Source of the DNA: Formicarius rufipectus
Taxonomy: Eukaryota > Chordata > Aves > Passeriformes > Formicariidae
NCBI GenBank assembly: GCA_013399695.1
Contig: VXAU01000197.1
Span: forward strand, 5,271,016-5,335,015
DNA length: 64,000 nt
Direction: 5' to 3'
Shown here: positions 51,976 to 62,736 of the stretch, piece by piece
Numbering within the stretch: position 1 is the first letter of the stretch
How the letters are laid out: each line of letters begins with the position of its first letter
Position numbers and translations under genes: made by a program
The notes under the pieces: model-generated
Told to the model about the DNA's origin: nothing
Database searches by the model: none
What the model saw: the letters and a program-made list of their open reading frames with translations, nothing else

Positions 51976-52731
51976 GTAAGTCATTCAACGTTTTATAAAC
52001 TCAGACCCTCAACTGTAGCTATTTATGGGTGGAAACTGGCATATCAATAGCTTCATTTTGGTTACAGGGGTAATGAATTCTGGCTTATGTTATTATGACA
52101 TCTCAGTTTAGGTTTCTCCAACCCTTCCTTACTTTATAATGCCTTTGCCTTTACATTTGTTGCTTCTGGTGCCTGCCACAGCTTAGCACTGTGGTGTGTG
52201 TGTCAGCAAAGGAAGAATCTCAGCCATGCTCCCCTTGCTCCAAAAAACACAGGCCCTTATTACTTATGTTGAGGGGGAAGGTTTGTGCCCTGATGTGACA
52301 CGTGGCAGCTGTGTGTGAGGACGTGGCTTTGGATGATCCTCTTACTGCACTGATGTGTCCATTCTTAGTCCTGTCACCCTGTGAAGCAAAAAAGGGGTGA
52401 CAGAATGGATAAATGAGTACAACTTGTGGGGAGACCTTAAGTTCTCTTGTCTCTGAGCTGTCAGCACTTGAGTGATGCTCTGCAGCTTTCAGCCTGTGAT
52501 ATTGCTCTGTGCTCAATGGTTGTGCCACCACTTGGGGCACCTGGGTGCCCTAATTCCAGCACAGATTTAGGAGGTGAAAACTTTTCACAGTTGTTTGGAT
52601 CATATGAATTTCCTCTGTGTATCTACTTCTGGCATCTCAAAAAATGGTTGGCATGCATTGCAAGGGTCACCTGGAAACTGGGTTGACCCTGTGAAAGGTG
52701 AAAACGTACCTGTGATGGGACACTGACTTAC

Positions 52732-52821
52732 CTTCTTCCCTGAGGAAGTGCTTCCAGGCCTCTTTAGGGATAAACGTGCTTTGTTTGCACTCCCCTTGTC
52801 AAAGGAGGTCCTCGGCACCTC
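52732..52821 (-). other. Exon-like cassette, open frame, unrecognised
   Basis: On the minus strand an acceptor CAGTGCTAACAG precedes 90 bases (30 codons, phase 0 in and out) that end in GAAGAAG before a consensus GTAAGTC donor. The frame reads EVPRTSFDKG, then lysine-, serine- and arginine-rich sequence ending SSGKK, as a disordered protein segment might. The pyrimidine tract is poor. I do not recognise the protein and rate it slightly above chance. Confidence 0.15.
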
Positions 52822-53760
52822 CTGTTAGCACTGAGAGTGCATGTTATGAAAATGGTTTTTATTACTCCCAGAAACAAGCTCTTGTTGGGTTTCCTTTGTG
52901 GTTAATGTGGCCCATCTGTAGCTTAAAAAAAGCAACGTTCAACTTTCTTGCTTTTGATATTTTGTGAAATGCTGTGCTCAGGTGAACATTGTAAATGTGT
53001 TGCACTTGCTTTGCACCTGGTTTTTCCAAAGACTGGAGCTCAGAAGTCTTTTAGTTGTTCTGGGACGTGCCTATTTTCTTAAGGACCTTTATTTGGGGTT
53101 TGGGGAAAAGGAGAGACTACAAGAAGTTCAAGGGGGATGAATAAGATGGAGCAGAGCAGCCTGAAACAGCAGCAGTGTGGCTTGGAGCACACCTGACTTC
53201 AAGGGCCATCTTCTGCCAGGAGACACAAGGAGCTCTGGGCCAGGTGAGGTGAGAAGGACTCCTTTCCAGGGAGGCCTGATGTGTTAGGCTGCACTAAAAT
53301 GCATCCAAATGGCAGCCCAACAGCCATCTCTCCATACTCCCCCTTGCCATGGCCAAGAATGTATCTAGAGAGACATGTTCAAATGCAGCTGTTCTGCCTG
53401 ATGGTTTTCTATGTTGTGACACAGCCTCTTGCAGGAGCATCTCTACGGAATGAACTGCTTTCCACCCCAAGATTTCCTCCACAGTGAGGAACTAAAGGGA
53501 TCTAATACAGTTCCTTACACCACCATTACACCTTGCAGTGGGCTGGGGAATTCAGAGTAAGCCCAGCAGCCCAGAGAAGGAGTGCAAGGACAAAAGCAAG
53601 AAAGATGGGCCCTTGCTCTTAGTCCAGCTTTCAAACTCTGTTTCCAGCATAGCGTTCGGGGTGCTTTTCTGTGAAGAACTAAGGCAAAAGTCACATGGCT
53701 TAAAATATGCAGCACAAACCCAAGAATTATCTTCAGAATCTGCCAGTAAAACAAAATCTT

Positions 53761-54024
53761 CCTTTTTCTTTTTTTTCTTTTTCTCTCTCTCTCTNNNNNN
53801 NNNNNNNNNNNNNNNNNNNNNNNNNNNNNNNNNNNNNNNNNNNNNNNNNNNNNNNNNNNNNNNNNNNNNNNNNNNNNNNNNNNNNNNNNNNNNNNNNNNN
53901 NNNNNNNNNNNNNNNNNNNNNNNNNNNNNNNNNNNNNNNNNNNNNNNNNNNNTCTCTCTCTCTTTTCTCTCTCTCTCTCTTTTCTCTCTCTCTCTTTTCT
54001 CTCTCTCTCTTTTCTCTCTTTTCT
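53761..54024. repeat. CT-rich microsatellite/minisatellite containing an assembly gap
   Basis: A pyrimidine-only tract runs from 53761 into the gap and out again to 54024. The right side shows units of (CT)n followed by TTT, with n between about 3 and 7, so it is a short-period tandem array rather than plain (CT)n. Homopurine-homopyrimidine tracts can form triplex DNA and stall polymerases, which fits a gap placed here. Any protein read through it is an artefact. Confidence 0.9.
53795..53952. other. Assembly gap (158 N)
   Basis: A run of N between two CT-rich flanks. The size is probably an estimate, and the missing sequence is very likely more of the same tandem array. Confidence 0.98.
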
Positions 54025-57000
54025 AAGGGTCAGACTACACCAGGGCAGCACTTGGCCTTATATGTTGACACAGTAACATCAAACATTAACTGGCTCTTAA
54101 ATGCAGAGTGTGGAATTATCAGAGACAAAACAAGCCTCGGACATTGGCAAGGAAGTGCTCTCCACGCTCCATGCCTGACTGAGCTGATATTTCCTAATTG
54201 CAACCAGAAAACTGTGCAGGAGTTTAAAAACTTTACCTTTTTTCCAAATCAGAGTGATGTGCCCCTATGAAAGCTATTTCCCTCATTGTTCGTTCTGCAG
54301 AATCACTACCAATTAGCAGCACTGAAAATTTCACTTCCTTTTTTTTTTTCCACCTTTTTTTCTTTTCTGAGGTGTGGCACCAGTTCGGCTCTGTAGCCAT
54401 CCTGCTCTTTGGTTATCCAAGCAGAGGTGGTCAGAACTCTGCAGTGCTCAGAGCTGGGCTGCCCATGGAGATGCTGTTAACCCTTGGCCTTTGTGTTTTC
54501 TGTTGGATTTAGTGGTTTGCACTTAGGACAAACCCCTCCCCTCTGACTTTCCCATTCCTGCATTTCTGTATTCTGCCCAGTAGCAAAATTAGAACAAGCA
54601 AAATACCACAGGAAAGATGATGCTGGAAGAAGTATTTATTAACTGTATTACCAGAAGCAGAATGGTAGGAAGCACATCCAGCCCAGACACAGCTAATCAA
54701 ATTTAACTGAAGGTCAAGAATCTGCAGAAGTCCAGCAGAGCTGTTCCAACTACATGCCCAACAGGCATGCTCTTGCTTGACCATATCCTATCTCAAGTGT
54801 AGGTGTTGCCTCAGTGAAGCCAGCATTTTTCTCTTCCAGTTGGCCTTACTCAAACTCAGCGAGGTGCTGAGAAGCCAAGAGCTGATGTTTTCAAAGAGGG
54901 TGGGGAGTTTTCAAAGTTTTAATTCGGGAAAGTAAAAAGGATGGGCAGCTTCTCTACCTTTTGATTTCAAAAGGTAGCAAAACCAACATGACAAGTTTAA
55001 GAATATGTCACATCCCACTGCTCTGTGTGAATGTTTATCCTTAATGATGTGCTTTTAAGGATCTTGGATAAGAACCAAAAGGAGAGCTTTGAAAGCTCAC
55101 TCATACAGAATAATTGTATTTAACCTACGCTGTCAGTTCACACTGTATCATCTTAAAGAATAATAAATAAGCAGTCAACATTCTTACTGTAACCTCTCAG
55201 TGCTCAGTACCAGGGGGTGAGGGGACATGTGCCTTCCCAGACATCAGGTGAGCCTTGGTGGTGGTGGGAGTGCTCAGTTTGGGTTTTAAACTTGACAGTA
55301 GCAGTGGGGGGATGAAGTTAAAATGCAATCATTCTGAGTCAAACGGTAAGGCCTAGGAAAACAGATGTGGGATGTGTGCCATGAGCCAAGATCAACTTCA
55401 CAAAACTCAAAAGATTACTTCTACAAAAACTGGAGGGGGGGTGGAATTGCCCAGTCAATGTTGTGATGGATGGGAGTGAGGAAATAGCTCAGGAAAGTCA
55501 AACAACAGAATCTGCAACACAAAAATGTTAACTTTCTGGTGCTGTTACTTTGTGATAGGTAGGAAAGTCTTTCGTAGTGTCTGAAGGGTGTTAATTACTG
55601 TCTTCGTCTGACATAAAATGGGAGAACGGAGACTTTTATTTCTCTGAACTGCTTCTGCACTATCTCCAGAGCAAAACTGCTGTTTAAAATCCTGAACACA
55701 TAGTGCTAATCCTGGTCTACTCTTTTCCTGGGACTTTTTGTTGTAGCAATTCCTTTTTTCTTCTGTCAAGAAAACACAAATAAAAGGTTTCACTTGGGTC
55801 AATATTGGCTTTGGGACCATTGAGCCAATTCCAAATATTGCAAACCAGTTCAGCCTTAGATTGTGTTGAGATTGTGTTGCTTCTAGTCTAGCTCCTGCAT
55901 CCAGGTTGTGGTTGTTGTGGTGCTGCTCTGTATGATCCGTGTCACCTCATCACAAATCAGGGCTAGTGAAAGAGCTTTTGGTTTTGAGGGGTTTAAGCAC
56001 ACAGGCTAAATACTCACCATCTCCTTAAAATGGACCAGCTCATTTTGAGCCCCTTGATGACTGACTTCATCTTGGTCAGCCTTTTTCTGCTGGTTTTCAG
56101 AAGAGTGATCTGGAGCACAGCTTTCATGGCAGCTGGTTCAAGTACTCAGTGTTCTCTATCCTGCTGTCTCTGAGAGTCAGAACAAGTTCAGCTAGGCCAG
56201 TGTGACTGTAATAAACTACCTTAAGCAGGCATTGATTTCTACCTTCCAGACTGCCAAAAGCCATGGTGAGTTCAGTGAAAGAAGCTTCTCATGTTCAGTA
56301 GAACCCATAACCCATCTCTTTCAGCCTTTTTGAGGGCCTTAGCTGTGCCCTGACAGAGAGGGACACCTTTGCTGTCCCCTGTGTCTCACCTGGTTCTTTC
56401 CATACCCGCAAGGGGCACTTGGAGACCTGGTTGAAAACACAACATGTCAGTTGTTTCCTGCATGTTGCACTGTATTTTGAAGCCTTACCTCGTTGGCTGT
56501 GGATCAGCAGTGTCCCCACGCCACAGATCTCTTCTTCTCAGCACAGAAAAGGTTGCCAGCTCCATCCTCTGCTCTGGCTTCTCTTTAAGTTCCCTCCTGT
56601 GAGTGCTCTGTGGAAGTGCCTCAACTTCAAGTCCTTGTCAGCCAGGTTGCCCATATCCCAGCAAGAACTTGTTCTTCTGGCACTTTCTAGTCAGCATCAG
56701 TGTGTCTCTGGCTGTGTTAGCACAACCACCTCCCTCCCTAGACGTCTTCCTTGGACTAGCAGGTCTGTTGTTCTAAAAATTCCATGTCACTACATAGTCC
56801 TGCTCCAGAAGACTCTTTCAGCTGTTGCTGAACAGTATCCAGGGACATCACACGGTCCCTCACTGATGAGAATGTAAGCTCTCTGTAAAACTGACCCAAG
56901 GCATCTTCAGCTTCTGCCTTAAAAACCCTTCTGTGTTTTGCATCCAACCCCTTGGTTGTCATTGTTGACACTGATTGAAAGCCTCAGCTGCTGTTCATGG

Positions 57001-60000
57001 GGAGAAGCCCCCAGTCTAAGCACCACATTTTCCTGGAATCTGTGTAGGACTTGCAAATATTAATCTGTTTATTTCTCTAACACAACCACTGAAAGGTTGG
57101 AGCAGTTTTACAAGGTTTCCCACAAGGTAAACCAAGCCAAAGGTTCCTGGCTGACAATCATCAATAATACTGAGCTGCTACTTGAACTCTGCTGTCCTTA
57201 GATGAATTGACAGCTCTTCCCTTCCAGGGGAAGATAACATCTTTGCTCCAAAAAGATGAGGTGCCCATTGTCTGGTCTCCCCTGCCTTTTCTGAAGCTTT
57301 TCAGAGAAACAATGTGTTGATGTGTTGTCCTGAGACATTAATAGAGCACGTGCTTTGGAGCTGCTTTTTTTTTTTTCTTTCATCAACTGTATATTGTTCC
57401 TTCCATCCAATCTTCCAGATCTGGCATCCTCCCCTTTGGGCACTGATACCTTTCAGAAGGGCTGGGCTGCCTCAGGCTTGTTACCTTTGTGGAGGGACTC
57501 CAAAGGACCACTGAGGTCTGAGCTTGTTCCAATTTCCTCCCAGAATGAAAATGCTACAAGAGCCCCCTTTACCTGTTATCCCAGGAAAGGCATATCCTGC
57601 CTCCCTCTGCTTTCACTGCTACTAACCTTGCTCAGCTGGACTGGAGCTTCTAGGGTTGTTATGGGAGCAAGTACAGCCCTGTAGAATTTGGCCTTACAGT
57701 TCTGCAGAGGGACTTTCTCAGAGGCCATGGAAACAAAGCACTTCCCAGCCTCAGCTATAAGCACAATCCTGGCTGCTGCATCCTCTTGTCCTGGGTGAAA
57801 GGAGGAGACATCCCTGTGCACCTCTAAGCTTTGTGCTTTTGGGGCTCCAGGCAGGATGGTCAGGATGAGTTGTGTTTGCTCTCTGTGAGCTCTTACCCTG
57901 CAGCCCAGAAATCCTGTGGACTTCACTGCAGGCTGTAAAACAGGCTAGGGAGGCACTGGCCTCTCGTTGTTTGTCTCCAGAGGTAAACCACTGTTCGTGC
58001 ATTCTTAGTCTCCAGCTCTTGGGATGAAATTCCTTTTCCATGCCAGAAAAGCAGCAGCTCCAGCCTATGGAAAGCACATTTGCCATGCTTGTGCTCTGGG
58101 CTTATTTTCCTCCACCGTAGCACCAGCATCTGGCCGGAAAGGATGGCAGATGAGGCCCAGTGGGCTCGGTAAAGTCCCTCTATCCCTCACCAGAATGCAA
58201 GACAAAAGAGCTGCATCTCTAATGGACGGCTCAGGCTCAGATCCCCTCTGAGGAGAACCATTACAAAAATATTTCCCAGATATTTGGCCGGGCATTTCAC
58301 TAAACTATCCAGTTTCATGATGCTAATTTTCCCATTGTCTAGACAGTTGCAAATCCAGACAGCATTATCAGTGTGAACCTACTGCATGCACACAGGCACA
58401 CAAAGGCCCATTTTTCTGCCCATGGTGTTTACAGGTATGTTCTTACCCATGAGCTGCCTGGTGGTAAACTTCTGAATTGCTCCAAAGTGCCTGTACACAT
58501 CCCACGGGGATCCCGTTCCCTCTGCAAGGCTGGCACTTGGTACAAGCAACGCTGAACTGTGTGGATGGTCTGAAGGTTGAACTGGAGGGAGGATGTAGCC
58601 CCTCAGTACCTACCTTATCCTGCATCTAGAAGGAAAGCACACTGTGCTCAGGGTTGGGCAGTGCTGCAAGCCCAGCCTGGACATCCCTCCCTGGGACAGT
58701 CTCCTGCCACGATGGTGTTCAGGGATGAAAACGTTCTTCTGCGGTTTGCATGCTGGAAGTGCTCATGGAAAGACATTCAGGGGCTGGAGGCATGTAGATG
58801 AGGTCCTGTCAGTCTCTCCTGACAATAAAAAGGTCTGTGGGCATTTGTTCCCTCTGTTTGGCTTGAAATGTAAAGACCTGTGTGAAGGAACAGCACATTC
58901 TTGTTCTGCACACCGGGGGTGCCAGCCCACATTTTGAGGTGGGCTGCACCTTCCCCAGCCCTTGGCACAATCACCATCTGTATTTATAGCTCCTCTGTGA
59001 TGCCAAGGGTTAAAAATAAAGTAGGAGCAGGAGCTGTATTTACAAAGTAATGACTTCTGAATGAAGATACTTTGCCAGCAGCAGCATTTCCTGTTCCTTC
59101 TCTCCTCTAACTTGCTAAATTCTTCACTTTCTTCCCAGGGCCTCTTTCCATATGTGCCTGGCTTTCTGGCCCACTGAAGTGGGGGGAGCTCCTGGCCCGC
59201 TGGGCTGTACCTTGTGCCCATTTCTGTGGAAGGCAGAGCAAAGAATAACCCAAGTGAAATATGAAGGGCTTGACTGCAGCACCTGTCCTGCACTTTTGGA
59301 GGCACAGGGGATGAGGAAGAAACTGTCCCTGTGCTCATGGGATGTGAGTCTTGCCAAGCAGCTCTTAATTGTGTGTCAGCTTACCAGAGTGAATCCCTGT
59401 GATCCAGGCAGCAATATTGTTCTACTAATAAGAGTCCAGGAGTGTCTGAACAGCAAGGACTTTGGTCTTTCCTTGGTGAGGGCTTCAGCCAGGCTGGGTG
59501 ATTTGTTTTCAGGAGGCACTGGTTGTTTCTGATGGTGGACAAAAGGGAAGGAACTGGAATAACCACAGTGTGGTGGTTTCATCTTCTGCCTCAGAGACAT
59601 CTGTTACCAGAGCCTGGGAGGTGCAGGCAGAGAGAAGCTAATGGGATCTGAACAGAGCTGAGATAATGTCCCAGACAGCAAGTCCATGCAGGAGTGCAGG
59701 AGGAAGAGGGCAGTTCTAGGTCAAAATCTGTGAGGCTTTGCAGTGAAAGTGTTGGGAAGGGAGGTCTGGAAAAGTTCTTTCTTCCTCCGGGATGGCTGTG
59801 GTCTGTTCCCCAGCTGAACTCTCACTCTGTGTCTGCTCTAATCCACATCTTGCCTCTACCAGCTGGGTTTGTTTTGCAAACTCAAATCTGATCTCTTTAG
59901 TTTGTCCTGTTGTGTCTTGCTCAGTTTTCAGTACTCCAAGTTTTCCACCACATGAACTGTAGAGCAAATCCTACTTGCCCCCCTGTGACTGAAAAGGGAC
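54025..60000. other. Non-coding stretch, no gene recognised
   Basis: No gene can be supported. The longest open frame (191 codons, minus, 58763-59338) has no domain and overlaps open frames on both strands. Minus-strand splice-like sites at 56025, 56389 and 56488 tempted a three-exon reading that fails because one intron would be 62 bases. A TCF/LEF-like motif cluster with a palindrome lies at 54887-54977. Confidence 0.55.
54887..54977. promoter_or_regulatory. TCF/LEF-like repeats and a 24-base palindrome
   Basis: GTTTTCAAAG occurs twice in exact direct repeat (54887-54896 and 54907-54916, 20 bases apart). Its TTCAAAG core is the reverse of the TCF/LEF core CTTTGAA. Forty bases on, CTACCTTTTGA (54954-54964) and TCAAAAGGTAG (54967-54977) form a near-perfect palindrome with 11-base arms and a two-base centre. 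Its arms carry related CTTTTGA and TCAAAAG cores. TCF/LEF proteins mediate Wnt-dependent transcription. The cluster is suggestive and no gene is seen beside it. Confidence 0.35.
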
Positions 60001-60019
60001 AGGACTGAGGCTCTAAAAA

Positions 60020-60135
60020 ATGGCAGTGCTCTCAGGCACGTGGTGTGACTCTTGGGGATGGCCCTGTGCAGGGCCAGGAGCTGGACTCGATGATCCTTGT
60101 GGTCCCTTCCAGCTCAGCATATTCTGTGATTTTAC
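60020..60135 (+). mobile_element. CR1 LINE, 5'-truncated 3' end (avian)
   Basis: The segment reads GGCACGTGGTGTGACTCTTG, then GGGATGGCCCTGTGCAGGGC, CAGGAGCTGGACTCGATGAT and CCTTGTGGTCCCTTCCAGCT, ending in CATATTCTGTGATTTT. This is nearly unbroken identity with the 3' untranslated end of avian CR1 elements, including the terminal 'attctgtgatt' repeat unit. CR1 copies are usually truncated at the 5' end, as here. Low divergence suggests a fairly recent insertion compared with the CR1 copies near 32.5-33.1 kb. No obvious target duplication is visible. It is the best marker that the sequence is from a bird. Confidence 0.9.
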
Positions 60136-60953
60136 AGAGAGTGGTTGCTTTACTGCTGCAACTTTCCTTGTGACATTTGACTTGCTGAAAACAGAAAGAT
60201 TCAGCCCCATTCAAGTTTTATGTCCATGGAACACACCCAGCTCTAGGGCAATGGCCATGTCTGCCAGAACGGGAGCACGAATGGAGAGAGTGTTTCTGAA
60301 TCTCTGTATCAGAGTAAAAACCAAGAACTTGGTCAGATTTCAAATGCCTTTTCATATTTTGTGATGCCTGGGAAATGCATGTACTTGGTTATTCAGTGCT
60401 CTTCTAATAGAAGTAAGAGCAGATATATTTACTCTTTACCCAATACTGGTTGCCTTGGAAGAATGTGAACCTAAAAAGTGCTTTGAGTAACAGGTGCCCA
60501 ACAAAGGCCATCTGAAAAACAGGTCCAATGAAAGCAAAAGCAAGGCTTTTTTAACAGGTGTGCAGAGGCACCATTGAAATAGATTCTAATAACCATTCCT
60601 AAGACTATGGATATCCCTGAGGAAACCCCCTCCTGGCAGCAGCCTGGCCTTCTGTTTCCCATCAATTGTAGCTTTGTCTCTTTTGAAGCCCCCCACTGCA
60701 AACGAGCAAACAACTGGCTGAGACAAGATGAATGGAAAACATTGCCTGTGCTAGAGAGGTAATGGGAAATCCCATGCCAGGAGGAATAATAAAGAGGAGA
60801 TTATTGATATAACTGCACTAGCCTCCCATAGGTTTTCCACCAGGCACGTAGAAGCACCTACAAAAGAGGCATTGTCTGCACTGTCACTGCAAGGGAACAA
60901 GGAGGAATGAGCTGGGCCCTGCCCGTGCAGGAAGGGCGTGTGTGTGCCTGGTG

Positions 60954-60976
60954 CGCTGATCTGATCGCTATCAGCG
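60954..60976. repeat. Short perfect hairpin with GATC/GATA cores
   Basis: CGCTGAT (60954-60960) and ATCAGCG (60970-60976) are perfect 7-base arms around CTGATCGCT. The loop and left arm contain TGATC twice in tandem, and CTATCAG is a GATA-type core. The site lies in a CpG-bearing patch. It may be part of a regulatory element or chance. Confidence 0.4.
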
Positions 60977-61722
60977 GGATGGGGAGGGGGTGAGCAAGCG
61001 CTGGGCTGTGAATTCCCAGCATCAAAAGGTAGCAAAGTGTCCAACAGGCTGTTCATTAGCCAGGCCCCTGCCCTAAATCCCAGGGGATGGGCTGGGAATT
61101 GAACTATGGGTTTCGGTCTGATGGCTTAAGTGCATCTTGCCCCTGTGCACGGCTGCACATGTTGCATCTACAACAAGGTGCAGGTTTGTCCATGTGCAGG
61201 AACCTGGGCCGTGTTGTTCAGAGAGCCCTGGCACGTGGAGATTTTAAGGGCATTGCACTGATTGAATGTGTTTCTAAAAGGAATGAAGAGTTAGGTCTGC
61301 ATTTGAGTGTTGTTCCAAATGTACCACCTCTGCAAGTGGTACAATGCAGAAGAGATTCCTTGAGGGCAGGTCACTGCAGTTCTTCCCCAAGACTTCCTGT
61401 GACATTTCTCTACTGGAGAAGAAGGCAGGGCAGCTTCCATGGATATGAATATCCTGTCTCTAGAGGCTTCACAGAAACATCTTCTGAGACCCTAATTACG
61501 ATCTCAACCTGACCAAAAGGGATGGGGAAGGGTGTGTCTCATCAATACAGGCACCCTAAAGGCTCTGAGCATCTGCAGACAGGAGCACCTCTCCCCCAGC
61601 TTCTCTCCCTCTGCCTTCCTGGCTGCAGATAACAAGTGCTCTGGTTCCAGTTTGCCTGATTCTTGGAAACCTGAGGCAGACAGCAGACTGCTCTTCCAAT
61701 GCGCTGTAGAAAAAAGAAAGGT

Positions 61723-61737
61723 GGGTGGGTGGGAGGG
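61723..61737 (+). other. Quadruplex-forming G-tract
   Basis: Four GGG runs are separated by single bases (T, T, A), in a GGGTGGGTGGGAGGG pattern known to give very stable parallel quadruplexes. It is on the plus strand about 86 bases upstream of the TATA box at 61823, a typical position for promoter quadruplexes. Confidence 0.7.
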
Positions 61738-61784
61738 AGGAGGAGAAGAACTATTTCCTGCAGTGAAACTCGATCCTTTTCAAC

Positions 61785-61892
61785 TTAAAAATAGGAGGAA
61801 AACAAATGCCTGTGGGACCTGCTATAAAAGGGTTTGACAGTTGCCTGCTCTCCGCCCCACCTCCCAGAGCTCCTCATTTGTTTGATGTCTTG
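61785..61892 (+). promoter_or_regulatory. Candidate TATA promoter with MEF2 site and nearby splice donor
   Basis: TTAAAAATAG at 61785-61794 is a perfect MEF2 consensus. TATAAAAG follows at 61823-61830, so a start near 61853 is expected, where a CCGCCCCACC (SP/KLF-type) string lies. A good donor (CTTG then GTAAGAG) at 61893 would end a roughly 40-base first exon. MEF2 plus TATA plus a short untranslated first exon is a common layout in muscle genes. CAGCTG E-boxes occur downstream at 61976-61981 and 62182-62187. No second exon or coding sequence is seen within the window, so the promoter call is tentative. Another TATA-like string (TATAAAGG, 62106-62113) could compete. Confidence 0.3.
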
Positions 61893-62260
61893 GTAAGAGC
61901 CCTCCTGAACACAAACACAGATCTGGGACTGCAGCCCTGCTGCTGGGGAAGGCAGCTCTGCTCCACGGTGGGGGTCAGCTGCAGGGGAGAGTAATGCACT
62001 GTGACAGGTAGCAAAGCCCAGGATTAACTGTTCTTTGTGTGGACCTACCATGCAAACAGGTTTTCCTGGGCCTCTTTTCCTTGCTGTAAATTTTATCCAG
62101 ACCACTATAAAGGTACGCAGAATTTCTGAGCATTTCGGCAGGCCGTGTCAAGCCAGGAGCCCTCAGGAGAGATCTCACAGACAGCTGCCAGAGCCCCCAT
62201 CTGTGCTTGCATCCCCTCATGATGGCCCTGTGAGCTTTCAGCCACAGTCTGTGGCACAGA

Positions 62261-62298
62261 TTAATCAGGCTTGATTGCCTGATCAGACTTAATTGCCT
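62261..62298. promoter_or_regulatory. Homeodomain-type repeat and palindrome
   Basis: ATCAGGC and GCCTGAT are perfect 7-base arms (62264-62270, 62277-62283) around TTGATT. CTTGATTGCCT (62270-62280) and CTTAATTGCCT (62288-62298) are 11-base direct repeats with one mismatch at an 18-base period. TTAATC, TTGATT and TTAATTG are homeodomain-type cores. The arrangement suggests a cooperative binding site, but only the motifs are seen. Confidence 0.3.
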
Positions 62299-62736
62299 TG
62301 TAGCCACAGCCATCTCCCCTCTTATCCGTGCTGCTGGACCTGTGCTCTCCTCTTCCCACCTATCCTCTCCCTCCTTTCTGCATCACCACCTGATCTCAGT
62401 GTTCAGTGACAGAGACCCCCGCCCAGCACCCTGCTCCCTGCCACACTGCACTCTCCCCTGTTAGTCCTGCTCTCTCCTTTGCTTCACATTCTCACTCCTG
62501 CTCTCTGCTCCCCTCTTCCTTCCACATCCTCCCTCTTTCAACACTCTGCATTCACAGGGTAGGGTTGAAGGCAGCTGGAGAGGCAGGTTTTCTGGAAGCT
62601 CCTATTCCTCTCTAGGGAAGAGAAAATAAAGCTTTAGGAGGCAGAAGAGGTGGCCAGAAAGTCTCTTCGGGGAATGAGTCAACAGCAGCACTGGCAATGA
62701 CAGCCCCACCAAGAATACTGCTGCTGCAGTTCTCAC

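Larger units (their letters stand above)
33170..53750. other. Long non-coding stretch, no gene recognised
   Basis: No gene can be supported over these 20 kb. It contains two or three old SINE-like fragments, an L2-like tail, an A-rich double tract at 36718-36767, a single N at 37891 after a T run, an A run at 44901-44916 and AT-rich blocks resembling conserved elements near 36660-36880, 42840-43030, 45360-45470 and 50700-50830. Exon-like cassettes at 42387-42463 (+), 51912-51975 (+) and 52732-52821 (-) are listed separately. Open frames are all under 160 codons and unrecognised. Confidence 0.55.

Noticed and set aside
53515..54270. Open frames of 160-190 codons across the CT tract, rich in Ser/Leu/Phe or Arg/Glu/Lys.
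   Set aside because: They run through 158 unknown bases and simple repeat. The composition is an artefact of the repeat.
56025..56546. A three-exon minus-strand gene model: donors at 56488, 56389 and 56025, with compatible phases and an open reading across all three.
   Set aside because: The first intron would be only 62 bases (56427-56488), below what vertebrate splicing normally accepts, and the last acceptor is weak. It shows how easily chance gives exon-like chains in this window.
58763..59338. Longest gap-free open frame, 191 codons on the minus strand.
   Set aside because: No domain, no family likeness, overlapped by open frames on both strands, and no convincing start context. Chance is the simplest explanation.
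61087..61512. 141-codon plus-strand open frame near the promoter-like zone.
   Set aside because: It lies upstream of the TATA box, has no domain and no good flanking splice signals.
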